Assembly (NCBI GenBank): GCA_046299415.1
Contig: JBKBII010000001.1
Location: 1-64,000, forward strand
Source: JBKBII01 sp046299415
Lineage (GTDB): Bacteria; Pseudomonadota; Gammaproteobacteria; Ectothiorhodospirales; Ectothiorhodospiraceae
DNA length: 64,000 bases
Direction: 5' to 3'
The translations under genes were made by a program, and so were the position numbers. The notes under the pieces were generated by a model. That model saw only the letters and a program-made list of their open reading frames with translations, did not search any database and had not been told where the DNA came from. This document shows, piece by piece, positions 36,587-46,500 of the stretch; position 1 is the stretch's first letter, and each line of letters begins with the position of its first letter.

Positions 36587-36903
36587 AGACGGTGTATTCC
36601 GCAGTTGACCCGGTTTTTGCGGCGCTGATCGAGCAGGTGTTGCGAGATTCCGGCATCGCGGCGTTTTGCTTTCAGGGCGGACTCGTGGGCGCGGCAGGCG
36701 AGCTCCCACCGACTGAATGTGTGGGTCGCGTCGTGGTGGTGCATGAAGAGCAGGCCGAGCAGGCGCGCGCGATCGTTCGCGCTTTCCTCGAATACGAGCC
36801 GGAATCCGAAGCGGCTTGGATATGCACCGAATGCGGTGAGACGCTGGATTCGTCTTTCACGCAGTGCTGGTCCTGCGGGCGCGAGCGCACCTTGAAGCCT
36901 TGA
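36583..36903 (+). CDS. DUF2007 putative signal-transducing protein with zinc ribbon
   Basis: A 106-residue protein starting at GTG 36583, which overlaps the previous stop by four bases. Residues 1-70 follow the DUF2007 pattern: KTVYSAVDPVFAALIEQVL, GELPP and RVVVVHEEQAEQARAIV. A C-terminal four-Cys ribbon (CTECGETLDS...CWSCG) follows. DUF2007 has a ferredoxin-like fold and is linked to signalling only by name; its molecular role is not established. Confidence 0.8.
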   Translation: MKTVYSAVDPVFAALIEQVLRDSGIAAFCFQGGLVGAAGELPPTECVGRVVVVHEEQAEQARAIVRAFLEYEPESEAAWICTECGETLDSSFTQCWSCGRERTLKP

Positions 36904-37698
36904 CGCAGGGCGTTGACTTAAACGCATCCAATGGCGTCCGAAGCATCGGTGCCATCCATGGGCACGGCGCAGGTCGCCGTATGTCCTCGATTCTCCAGTC
37001 ATCTTCTGAAGCGCTTGACCGCGGTCTCGGATCGGGCGTTGCAAGCCCGCGTTCTTCGATCGGGCGCGCGTCAGCGGATTCGATGGGTATACTCTCTCCG
37101 CTCAGGTGCCCCGAGGTGGCGTGTTGTCGTCACTGGGTCGGGGAGAATCGGGAAGTCGGTGCGGCCTTCAGGATGGATGCCAAACCCGACGCTGCCCCCG
37201 CAACGGTAGACGGACGTCTGATGGCTTTCGGCCATTGGGCACTGCGCATCTCGGCCACTGTGCAAGATCTTGCATGGGAAGGCATGTGCAGATTCCGTGA
37301 GCCCGGAGACCGGCCTGAGTCAGGCGTGTGCGACAGGGCGGTGGGCCCCGCGACGCGGTGACGCCGGCCGCTCGGGCCGTGCTGCGATGCGTTTTCGGAT
37401 CGTGGCGAGTTGACGTTGCCGGTCGCTTTGAAGCGTAAGGGAACCTTGATGAGTCCGGCATGGACTCGTTGGTCAGAGCCAATCTAGTATTCGGGTTGGC
37501 TGCATGTTGTAACGACCGATCGGCGTTGCAGCCTGTTGGTGCCTCTGGGCCTTGCGGAGCCTCCGAACGCATTGAGGTCGACCTCAAGCGTCTTTCATCC
37601 CCCCTCTGTCGTGCGCGGGTTCGTTCATTCGATCGCGTTCGCGGTCACGGCCTTGCGCGCGGCGGGCGCGCCCCACCTCGGTGGGAATGGGGATAGCA
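36904..37698. other. Leader region of btuB
   Basis: About 795 bp containing a probable -10 hexamer (TATACT at 37088-37093), the cobalamin riboswitch (listed separately) and about 370 bp between riboswitch and start codon. That downstream spacer is long; no gene was recognised in it. Confidence 0.5.
37104..37325 (+). ncRNA. Cobalamin (AdoCbl) riboswitch
   Basis: Begins AGGTGCC at 37104, continues with GGGAAGTCGGTG (37150-37161), then the B12-box CGCTGCCCCCGCAACGG (about 37190-37206), and ends with the closing segment GAGCCCGGAGACCGGCCTGA (37299-37318). All the conserved blocks of the family occur in order. It precedes a BtuB-type receptor and cobO, so adenosylcobalamin should repress both uptake and salvage. 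A TATACT -10 lies 11 bases upstream. Confidence 0.93.
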
Positions 37699-39717
37699 AT
37701 GTCTAACGATTTAGGTGTGTGGTGTTCAGAGTCGGTGGCGGGTGGATGTTTAATCGCTGCCGATTGCGCAGGTATTGCGAGCGTTTTTGCAGCGCGGTGG
37801 GACTGTGTTCGACGACTGGGTGGCCTTTGGCGTGTCAGTCCGTCGCGGCGTTTGGCGAGCGTAGCGGGGCTGGCCATCATGGCTGGATTCGCGACGACGC
37901 CGGTGGTCGCTGAGCCAGATCCGTTGGCTGCGCCTCAGGTTGTGGTGACGCCGACACGTTCGGCGCAGACGGTCGATGATGCCCTTTCGAGCGTGACGGT
38001 GATCACGCGTGAGGATATCGAACGCCTACAGCCTCTGGATCTGGCGGACCTGTTGCGGGGTCAGGCTGGAGCAGGCGTGGTGGAGACCGGCGCGTTCGGT
38101 AAACAGACGAGCGTGTTCCTGCGGGGCTCGAACGCAACGCATACTCTGCTGATCATTGACGGCGTGCGGATGGGTTCTGCAACCGCTGGGCTGGCGTCGT
38201 TTCAGTATGTTCCGCTGGATGCGATCGAGCGCGTGGAGATCGTGCGTGGCCCGCGCACGAGTGTGTATGGGGCCGATGCGATCGGGGGCGTGATTCAAGT
38301 ATTTACCCGACGCGGTGAGCAGGGTTTTCGCCCCGAGGCCCGTGTGGGCGCGGGCAATCGGGGGCAGCGCCGCGCGTCGGCCGGCGTCAGCGGGGGCAAT
38401 GCAGCGACCCGCTATGCGCTCAGCGCTGGTTTTGATCGCGCCGCCGGTGTCGATGTATTGCCGGGCGTCCCCGACGATGAGCGTGACGGTTTTCTCAATC
38501 GATCGATATCGTTAGACGTTGATCAGCGCGTCGTGGGTGAGTGGCACGTGCGTGCTGGGCTGCAGGTTGCCGATGGCAGGACCGACTTCGATGGTGCTTT
38601 CGACCCCGCGACTTTTGCGACGGTCGGTGGCCGCTCGGAGTTTCGCCATGGCGCTGCGCGTATCGGCGTGAGTGGGCCGTTGGCCGATTTCTGGCGAATG
38701 GAGGCGAGGTTGGCGCGCTCAGTTGATGATTCCGATAACTTCGCCGCAGGTCGATTTGTTTCACGCTTCGATACCCGTCGCGACCAGTTTGATTGGTTGA
38801 ATCATTTTGATCTTGGCCGCTCGACTCGGTTTACGCTCGGGTATGAGCACCGTAACGATCGGGTTAATTCGACAACCGTGTTCGATCAAACTCGCCGGCG
38901 TAACGATGCGGTGTACGGCATCGTGACGACGCAAGCCGGTCCAGTCGACGTCGAGGCGAGCGTTCGCCGTGATGACAATGAACAATTTGGTGGCGAGACC
39001 ACGGGGCAGTTGGCGTTGGGTACGACGTTTGGCGACGGTGTGCGCGGACGGGTCTCAATTGGGACGGCGTTTGCCGCACCGAGTTTCAATCTGCTGTATT
39101 TCCCCGGTTTTTCCAATCCGGATTTGGCGCCAGAGCGCTCGCGTAGCGTCGAGCTCGGGTTGAGCCAGAGGGTAGGCGCGTGGCGATGGGACGTGGCCCT
39201 GTTCGAGACCCGGGTCCGCGATCTGATCATTTCGCCGCCACCGACGTTTGTGCCGGACAACATTGATCGCGCGAGGATTCGTGGCTTGGAGCTGGAGACC
39301 GATTATCAGCAGGGGCCGTGGCGGTATGGTCTGGCAGCGACGGTGATCGATGGCGAGAATCGGGGTTCAGGTTTGAATCGAGGCCGTGAGTTGCCGCGGC
39401 GTTCACCAGGCCAATTGCGGCTCGACGTCGATCGTCGCGTGGTGTTCGAGGGTTTCAAGGGTCAAGTGGGTGCGACTCTGCGAGGCGAGGCGAGACGCTT
39501 TGAAGATGCCGGAAATCAGCAGCGTTTGCCGGGCTATGCGACGCTCGATCTGCGCGGTCAGTGGGACTTCGCACGCGACTGGGCACTGGCGTTGCGGCTG
39601 ACCAATCTGTTCGATCGTGATGTGCAGTTGGCGCGGAATTTCGGCGGCGAGACGTTCCAGCAGGCTGGCCGAACGGCGTTTGTCGAGCTGCGCTGGCAAC
39701 CTGCCGAGACGCGTTGA
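37699..39717 (+). CDS. btuB: BtuB-like TonB-dependent cobalamin receptor
   Basis: A 672-residue outer-membrane receptor that imports corrinoids using TonB energy. ATG 37699 is the third of three close in-frame starts (GTG 37681, ATG 37687); the exact one is uncertain. An unusually long n-region precedes the signal segment (about 55-72, ending VVAEPDP). The TonB box is near QVVVTPTRSAQ. The plug domain follows (ITREDIERLQPLDLADLLRG ... VEIVRGPRTSVYGADAIGGV) and then a 22-strand barrel ending TAFVELRW. The riboswitch ahead supports cobalamin as substrate. Confidence 0.93.
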   Translation: MSNDLGVWCSESVAGGCLIAADCAGIASVFAARWDCVRRLGGLWRVSPSRRLASVAGLAIMAGFATTPVVAEPDPLAAPQVVVTPTRSAQTVDDALSSVTVITREDIERLQPLDLADLLRGQAGAGVVETGAFGKQTSVFLRGSNATHTLLIIDGVRMGSATAGLASFQYVPLDAIERVEIVRGPRTSVYGADAIGGVIQVFTRRGEQGFRPEARVGAGNRGQRRASAGVSGGNAATRYALSAGFDRAAGVDVLPGVPDDERDGFLNRSISLDVDQRVVGEWHVRAGLQVADGRTDFDGAFDPATFATVGGRSEFRHGAARIGVSGPLADFWRMEARLARSVDDSDNFAAGRFVSRFDTRRDQFDWLNHFDLGRSTRFTLGYEHRNDRVNSTTVFDQTRRRNDAVYGIVTTQAGPVDVEASVRRDDNEQFGGETTGQLALGTTFGDGVRGRVSIGTAFAAPSFNLLYFPGFSNPDLAPERSRSVELGLSQRVGAWRWDVALFETRVRDLIISPPPTFVPDNIDRARIRGLELETDYQQGPWRYGLAATVIDGENRGSGLNRGRELPRRSPGQLRLDVDRRVVFEGFKGQVGATLRGEARRFEDAGNQQRLPGYATLDLRGQWDFARDWALALRLTNLFDRDVQLARNFGGETFQQAGRTAFVELRWQPAETR

Positions 39718-40148
39718 CGTCCGGGACACGGGACGAGGGCGTGCGGGGTAGTGTCGATGCTGGCGTCTTGTTCGTGGTTTCAGAACGACACCGCCGCGGC
39801 TGTACTCGTATCGATCTGCTCTGGCGCTCCCTATGGCTGCGAAAGCATCGCTGACGACAAGGGAGCTGTTTTGCAATGAAGACACTCGATCACAAGGCTG
39901 AACTCGAGCGTGCCGATCCGGCTGACGAAGGCTGCGGGACTGGGCTTGAGTCATATCAAAATTCAGGCAATGACCGGAGCAGCACAGGTTCGGTTCAGCT
40001 TGCGCGAGTCAGGTATGCGGAGGTTGCATCGGTATCGGCGTCCGAGATCTACGTGAAAAAAACGGATGTTCACGCGAGCAATGCCACGGAAACCATCGCG
40101 GCGGGTCGTCAGAGTCGCGCTGGAAAAATGTCTGACGGAGGGATTGAG
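39718..40148. other. Intergenic region before cobO
   Basis: About 430 bp. The cobO frame is open from ATG 39876, which also has a GGGAG ahead, but the extra 91 residues are low-complexity and not part of the CobO family. A second riboswitch was looked for and not found. Confidence 0.5.
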
Positions 40149-40769
40149 ATGGACTCGGATGTCGCTGGGGATGATCGCGAACAGCGACATAAGAAACGTA
40201 TGAAAAAACAGAAGGCCTTGGTCGATGCTCGCATTGCCGCTGCTCAGCGACAGCGCGGCATCGTTGTGCTTCACACCGGAAACGGCAAGGGGAAAAGTAC
40301 CGCCGCGTTTGGCATCGTCGCCCGCGCCTTGGGCCACGATATGAGAGTGGCTGTGATCCAGTTCATCAAAGGGTCGATCGAATCCGGCGAAGAGCGCTTT
40401 TACGCACGTTTTCCAGACGAGATCCGCTTTCACGTGATGGGCGAGGGCTATACCTGGGATACGCAGGACCGTACCCGCGATGTTCAAACGGCCGAGAGAG
40501 GTTGGCAGCAGGCGTTGACTTACCTGCGCGACCCGGAGTTTTCGATCGTCGTGCTTGATGAGCTGAATATCGCTTTGAAAATGGGTTATCTCAGCGTGGA
40601 TCGGGTGCTGGATGATTTGCGAGCCAGACCGAGTCATCAACATGTGGTGATTACTGGGCGTGGGGCACTGCCAGCGCTTATCGAATTCGCCGATACGGTA
40701 ACAGATCATCGGTTGGTAAAACATGCTTTCGATGCTGGAATCGAAGCGCAACCGGGCATCGAATTGTGA
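40149..40769 (+). CDS. cobO: Cob(I)yrinic acid a,c-diamide adenosyltransferase
   Basis: A 206-residue cytoplasmic ATP-dependent enzyme that adenosylates reduced corrinoids (CobA/CobO/BtuR family). ATG 40149 is chosen for its GGAGGG site 6 bases ahead and the usual family start (REQRHKKRMKKQKALVDARI). Motifs include the P-loop HTGNGKGKSTAAFG, GHDMRVAVIQFIKG, and VVLDELNIALKMGYL. It lies downstream of the riboswitch-controlled receptor, consistent with corrinoid salvage; no de novo corrin ring genes are in the window. Confidence 0.95.
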   Translation: MDSDVAGDDREQRHKKRMKKQKALVDARIAAAQRQRGIVVLHTGNGKGKSTAAFGIVARALGHDMRVAVIQFIKGSIESGEERFYARFPDEIRFHVMGEGYTWDTQDRTRDVQTAERGWQQALTYLRDPEFSIVVLDELNIALKMGYLSVDRVLDDLRARPSHQHVVITGRGALPALIEFADTVTDHRLVKHAFDAGIEAQPGIEL

Positions 40770-40830
40770 TGGCTAAAGTTCCGACGGAATGGCGCGATGG
40801 CTGGATCGGTGCGCCCGGAGTGTCTTGCAC

Positions 40831-41646
40831 ATGGATTCCATTGAGTCATCCGGTCGCTGGAATCTGAAGCGGAGGAAAGTGCTCGGATTGGCACTCGGCG
40901 GCGTGCTGTTGACGCTCGCTTCGGCTTGGTGGTTCGCGAGGGTTGTGGCGGAGCTGCCGTGTGTTTTGGCGTTTTTCCCGGTGGCCGTCATGGGTTCGGT
41001 GATTGCACGGGGCCTTTGGGAGTGGCGTGCAGTTCGTCGGCGGGCCTGGTTGGGCTTGTATCTGCGAAGTGGGAGTTGGTGGTGGCGGGTTTTGCAGCCG
41101 GGTTTGCTGATGCGGGCGGGCGCGACGATTGTCGGCCTCGGTCTGGCAGCAGCGTGGCTGTTCGAATGGCTGCGGTGGGGCTGGCCGTTGTTGGTGTTGC
41201 TGACGTTGAACGCGCCTGTTTTTTATGCCGTGGTCGTCGCCGTGCAGTGGTTGTTGCGAAATGAGGCGCATGCGCGCTGGGTTGGGCCGTTGGCGAGTGT
41301 GCTGGCTGTGCGCGTCAATATCGTGCTGTTGCTGTTGGCGCTTACGGTGATGCAGTTGTTTGGTAACCAGTCTGATTATCGTGGTTTGGCGCATTCGTCT
41401 GTGCTGGTGGCGGTTGGCGCCGTGCCGGCTTATGAATGTGGGGTGATGGGCACTCTGGTGAGGGCGAACGTCTACTGGCATGAGTCGATGCAGTGGGGCT
41501 TGCAGAATGCGGTGGGTGACGCCGCGGCGGGCGGCGTCGTGGCTTTGCTTGCATGGATGTTCTGGTTCCTGATGAGCGGTGGTATGGCGTGGGCTTGGTC
41601 ACGCTTTTTGGTCGGGCTGTTGCCGGCACATGAGGTGACACCATGA
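40831..41646 (+). CDS. Multi-pass membrane protein of unknown function
   Basis: A 271-residue inner-membrane protein with about six helices (about 15-33, 37-58, 85-110, 115-140, 158-180, 235-262) and many Trp/Arg residues at the interfaces. GGAG lies 10 bases before ATG 40831; ATG 40789 is an alternative. It overlaps the next gene (ATGA). The position after cobO suggests a link with cobalamin use, but no known transporter family was recognised. Confidence 0.7.
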   Translation: MDSIESSGRWNLKRRKVLGLALGGVLLTLASAWWFARVVAELPCVLAFFPVAVMGSVIARGLWEWRAVRRRAWLGLYLRSGSWWWRVLQPGLLMRAGATIVGLGLAAAWLFEWLRWGWPLLVLLTLNAPVFYAVVVAVQWLLRNEAHARWVGPLASVLAVRVNIVLLLLALTVMQLFGNQSDYRGLAHSSVLVAVGAVPAYECGVMGTLVRANVYWHESMQWGLQNAVGDAAAGGVVALLAWMFWFLMSGGMAWAWSRFLVGLLPAHEVTP

Positions 41647-42740
41647 CGGCCGAGTTGGAGAGCGATTCGCCGCGGATCGGTAAGGGGCGCTTCGGTTGGG
41701 CGTCGGGTGTCAGTTTGGCGGCTGTCATCCTCGCCGCAATGGTGGTTTTGCTGACCTCGGGCTTGGCGCAACTCGAACGCGCGTCTATGTCCGCAGACGT
41801 GCGGATGATCGTCGGTGATCAGTCCTGGATCACGGATGAGCGGGTGGCGAATCGAGTCCAGGTGGTGTGGTCGCAGATGCTCGAGGCCGAGCGTGCGCGG
41901 GTGCACTTTGAGGTGGAGTCGGCATTGCATGTAGGCCTCGATGAGATTTTCGAGTCGTTGATTGATCTGGCGCCGACGACGGCGCGGGGGTTTTATGCGC
42001 CGGCGATGTGGCTGCCACGATTGGTAGTGACACTGACGCCGTCGGACGAAGTGCTGTTGGCAGAGTGGGTGGAAAGCGAGTTGCTGGCGTCGGCTGAATT
42101 GGAGCAGCGGATCGTGGCGCTGCAGCTCGATGTTCTCCGCGAAACGTTGCCGACTGCGGTTGAGCGCTCTGCGACACGATTGGCCGATGACCTGATTGGT
42201 TGGTTCGACCGTGAGTCGGCGGTGGTGCGCGAAACGGAATCCGATGACGCAGAGCGTACGTTCGTGGCGTCGAAAGTTGGTGCGAGCGCAGGCTCGTTGG
42301 CAGAGCGCCTGATTGAACCCGAACTGTGGGTGTTGGCGCCACCGGATGCTTGGGTGGGTTCGGCGGCTGTGGGTAGCATTTTGGCCGCGCGGGCGATCGC
42401 GCCGGCGCCGTTGGCGGCCCGAGTTGGGGCTGTGCGGGCTGGCCGCGTACTGGCACCCGTGGCCGGGCCTTTGGGCTGGGGCGCGTTGGCTGCCAGTGTC
42501 GGTTGGGTCGGCTGGGATTGGACCCGCGCTGAGCGTATGCGAGCGGAGCGACTGGAATTGGAGCTGCAGTGGGGCCTGTTGGCTCTCCGGGAGGAAGTCC
42601 GTTGCGCCCTTTTGCCGGCGCTGGATGGGGCGTTGCTGGCGGCCCAGCCGGCTCAGGATACGGTTTATTCAGCACGTATCGTCGATCGATCGAGCTTTCG
42701 AGTCTTGCGGCTCGGCGGCGACCGTCGGATCGACGACTGA
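41643..42740 (+). CDS. Membrane-anchored protein of unknown function, coupled to the gene before it
   Basis: A 365-residue protein starting inside the previous stop (ATGA). One N-terminal helix lies near 22-42. A long soluble region rich in Glu/Leu helices follows (about 55-235). Then an Ala/Gly-rich hydrophobic hairpin (about 238-295, SILAARAIAPAPLAARVGAV and WGALAASVGWVGW) and a C-terminal helix. The Ala/Gly hairpin recalls glycine-zipper membrane segments. Function is unknown. Confidence 0.7.
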   Translation: MTAELESDSPRIGKGRFGWASGVSLAAVILAAMVVLLTSGLAQLERASMSADVRMIVGDQSWITDERVANRVQVVWSQMLEAERARVHFEVESALHVGLDEIFESLIDLAPTTARGFYAPAMWLPRLVVTLTPSDEVLLAEWVESELLASAELEQRIVALQLDVLRETLPTAVERSATRLADDLIGWFDRESAVVRETESDDAERTFVASKVGASAGSLAERLIEPELWVLAPPDAWVGSAAVGSILAARAIAPAPLAARVGAVRAGRVLAPVAGPLGWGALAASVGWVGWDWTRAERMRAERLELELQWGLLALREEVRCALLPALDGALLAAQPAQDTVYSARIVDRSSFRVLRLGGDRRIDD

Positions 42741-42980
42741 TCTTGTTCGGTTTGCGTGCTCAAGACTTGGGAACGAGATCGACGGCGAGAATCGGGTCGG
42801 TCGAGCAGGTGATCCGGGTCATAGCGTTGTGATCAATGCCGCGTCGGTGTCTTGACTGACGTTGGGTTGCGCGCTCGTCACGGCTGATGGGCAACGGTAG
42901 GCTTGTCGACCGGGATTCGGCTGATAGAAGTTCCGATGCCATCTGGATTGACGTTGAGTTCAAAGCGATAGAGGTTTGAT

Positions 42981-43478
42981 ATGGATAAGTTGCCGCGGGT
43001 CATACATCCATTGCAACCGCGCGCTTTGCGTGAAAGCTGGTCGGCGCCGGTCGCGATCGATGTGTTAGAGCGGGTTGGGGCGCTGTGCGCCGAGCAGGCG
43101 TCTCAGCGAGTGGCTTCTGCCGCGGTTGAAGTGGCGTTGGTGACTCGGGGCGACCTCGATGTGGATTTGGGGGTCGAGCTCGACGCGCTTGGCCTTGTGC
43201 ATTTGCGGATGCTGATTCGCGGTGAAATCACGGTGACTTGCCAGCGTTGTCTTGAGGCCATGGCTTGGCCGATCGAGATCGACGCTGATGTTCTGGTGAT
43301 CGCTCCGGGCGAGACACCGGGACGAGAGGATCTCGATTATCTCGAGGTGGACGACAAGGGCACGCTCGATGTTTTTGCCGCCATCGATGAAGAGGTGATG
43401 CTGGCACTGCCGACGATCTTTCGGCATTCATCCTGCGAGCCACCTGCGCCGTCAGTCGCCCGGATAGGAATGGCTTAA
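42981..43478 (+). CDS. yceD: YceD (DUF177) family protein
   Basis: A 165-residue protein of the YceD family, linked to 23S rRNA biogenesis and usually encoded directly before rpmF. Diagnostic parts are VTCQRCLEAM, the acidic segment EDLDYLEVDD and the tail EEVMLALPTIFRHSSCEPP, which carries the second His/Cys site. In this window it is separated from rpmF by a 4.3-kb reverse-strand gene. It stops with TAA. Confidence 0.92.
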   Translation: MDKLPRVIHPLQPRALRESWSAPVAIDVLERVGALCAEQASQRVASAAVEVALVTRGDLDVDLGVELDALGLVHLRMLIRGEITVTCQRCLEAMAWPIEIDADVLVIAPGETPGREDLDYLEVDDKGTLDVFAAIDEEVMLALPTIFRHSSCEPPAPSVARIGMA

Positions 43479-43597
43479 TATCGCAAAAGGGTTGGGCTGA
43501 TGGGGGGTCCTACGCCCTCTGATCAGATTGTGCGGCCGCGCCCTAGCGGCGACCCCCGGCTGTGTGTTGTCGTGACTCTCGCTGTTGTCGACTGAAT

Positions 43598-46500
43598 TTA
43601 TCGCGTGTGTGGTTCTTGTCGGATGGCTGTAGCGGTCGGATCTTGATTCAGAAGATCAAGCCAGTCGCTGCGATCGCCGACGATGGTGACGGCATGATCG
43701 TCGGAGGCCATGGCGCAGCGCAGTCGGTCCTGACCCGCTGCAGCCCAGAGGCGGGATTTGGCGCCTGCCTGCCCCCAGGCTGAACCAAGCACGACGATGA
43801 TCCGAGTGTCGTGCGAGCACTCGGTCACAGGAAGCTCCTCGATGACGGTGGTGGAGACGGCTTGAGCCGCTGACTGCGACGGCGCGAGCATCGTCCGAAT
43901 TTCATTGGGTTTAGCGACGGTGATGCGGGATTTGATGTCGTCCGCGAGGTCGAGGATGCCCAACAGTTTGTCCAGGTTTTTGCGGACGATCTTGAAGGGC
44001 GAGGTGATGACGATCTTCAGGGTTTTGGAGGAGTCCTCCGGTCCAACGCTCATCTCGAGTGATTGCAGGAATTGATAAGTTGCGATGAGATCGGCGGCAT
44101 TGTGATGTTGGTGACCTTCGCTCGACTTGAAGACAAGACCTAGGTTTGTGGACGATCGCGTGTCGGCGTTTGCCCTCATCTTGCCAGAGTCGATCCACTG
44201 CCAGCCAGGCGTTGATGGCGTGACGTTGGGGATGAACTCTCGGGTGTGATGGCTGGGGGACCGTTGAGCAAGGTCATTCGTCCGGATTTTGGCCTTGTGA
44301 GGCTCGGTCATCCTCGGTCCGTGAGCCGGTTCCGCTTTCTCTGGAGGGTCGTTGAGGGTCTGCAGCAGATTCTCACACCAGATCGAGACGTCGGACCAGC
44401 GCTGATGGTCGCGGCCGGTCAATCGCAGAGTCGCCGTGACTCCAAGTCTGCTGAGCAGACTGATGTCAGCTGGGGAGCGAGTTTCAGCCATGTCGATTAC
44501 GACATGTTCGAATACGTTGTCGCCGAGTGGACTGAGATGCTGACGTGCGAAATGGCTCGGTACGATGATGACCGGCTGAGTAAGTGCCAGACTTCGCCAC
44601 AGCGATAGCCTGTGCTCGCGCTCAAGTGGATGATGGAATGGGTCGCTGAGATGTGCGGCCAACACTCGCTGATTGAGTCGTTGTAATGGCTCGATCATCA
44701 CTTCGGTGAGGTCGAGCACGTCATCGACATGGTGACGATCGGGCGTTTTAGAGGAAGCGAATGTGGCGGGCGCCAGCGGACCTGTTTTCCCTTGCGAAAC
44801 CGATCCGGTGGGTGCATGTCGCCTGTCTGACTGCTGTGGTTGTTCAGCGACAACGGTTTCGTCTGCGAGATCGATTTGCGCGGGGACTGCGCAAACGAGG
44901 TCGGCGTGTGGCTTTTGTGCAGCGGAGTTGGGGATGCCGTCAATCGTCTGAATGTCGTCGATTTCGGCGAGTTGGACCGGGGTCTCGTTGATCCGAGCTT
45001 CGGGTGGCCACTGCGGGGGCACGACTGACCGGTCGCCGTTACGAAGCGCCATGAAACGATCTTTCTGTCGTTCAATCACCGCGCGAAAACGGGTTTGTTC
45101 GCGCGCGAGCTTTTCTCGCGTGTCGAGCAAATGGGCCTCGATCTCAGCGCGTTCTTGGTGGCGCTTTGTTTGACAACGGACAATGAGGCCCCGAGCACGC
45201 CGCTCAATGGGTGCGATCAACTTGAGTTGAGCGTCGTAGTCCTGCAGCTGTTGGTGCAAGGCGGAAATACAATCGATCCGGCTCTCCCGTCGAGCTGAGC
45301 GCAAACCGATTGCTGAGGTCAGGCGGTCGAGCCACTTTTGGCATTTCCGATTCTGTTCTGCGTTCAGCTGTTCGGCGAGGTGCTCTGCCTGTTCGTTAAT
45401 GAGGCTGGTTTGCCCCTCGATCTCATGGAGGCGTTTGCGAAGCCGCTCCACCCGGGCGGACCATTGCCGTGAGCGCCTTTGAAGCCTTTGCTCGAGTTGG
45501 TCGACGGTCTTGCGTGTCTCGCGCAGGGATTTTTCGATTGGAGCGAGGCGGTAAGCGACTCCATGCGCGAAGGTGCGAAGTTCGGGATGGTTGGCGACGA
45601 TTCTTTCGTAAGCGCTGCGAAGGTCATCCGATAGCGGGCCGTTGGGACGGCTGTTCTTGTCGGCTTGTTGTTTGCCGCGATGATCGGTCGAGCCGGGGGT
45701 GAGGCTGGGTTTTGTCAAATGGGCCGATCGCTCGGACGCGTCCGATGCGGTTGCGTCGTTGACGCCGGTTCTTTCCTGGAACGGGCTCAGGCAAACGGTT
45801 TGACGATTTTGATGATTGTCGCTGGTTATGGTGTAGCCGGCCGAGGCAAGCATTGCGTCGCGAGCACTCCGCCAAGCCTGTAGGCAGGGATCGATCGAGT
45901 GCTGGCAATTAGTTGGGGAATTCGCTGTGTGACTTGGGGTCGTCACGAGCTCGGCATCATTCGCTACGCCCGATTTGGCTTTCTCTCCGACTGTGAGGCT
46001 CGGGAGGGAGAGTTCTGGATGAGGCAGGTCGTCGTCGGAGTCGTTGGAACCGTCGATCGAAGGGACCCCAAAGATGGCGATTCGAGCCTGGTCGCTGAGT
46101 CGCGGGCAACCAGAGAATGCGATGAGTCGGTCACGAACAGCTCTTGGGTCGTCGCTTACGATCAATAGCGGAGGGCGTGGTAGTTGATTCGGCGCAACGA
46201 CTTGTAGGGGCCAGCCGTTGACAATGCGTGGGGCTTCAAAAATTTCTCTTGGATGGTTTCGAATAGGCCGAGTCCGTCTATCGCCGCCCGGGCGGCTGGC
46301 GACAGCGAGGGCAGTGAGGATTCGGTGACGCTCAAGCAGCCCTTCGAGGGGGCGCCAACTTCCGGGACGAAGCGCGTTTTGCTTGGCCAGCGCGTGGAAG
46401 AGTCTTTCGGGTGTTTTCTGTTGCAGCGCGTGCGTCGGATCGGCGTTGGCCAAAGCCCCGGGAGCAAACTCGGAGGCTGACGGGTCGGTCAACGATGACT

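Noticed and set aside
36864..37361. Forward open frame over the btuB leader
   Set aside because: It runs through the conserved cobalamin riboswitch, which explains the sequence better.
39876..40148. N-terminal 91-codon extension of cobO
   Set aside because: Open and with a possible ribosome site, but low-complexity and outside the CobO family; GGAGGG before ATG 40149 gives the standard protein.
39718..40148. A second cobalamin riboswitch ahead of cobO
   Set aside because: No B12-box (GCCCCCGCAAC-like) or closing segment was found; cobO may share the btuB transcript.
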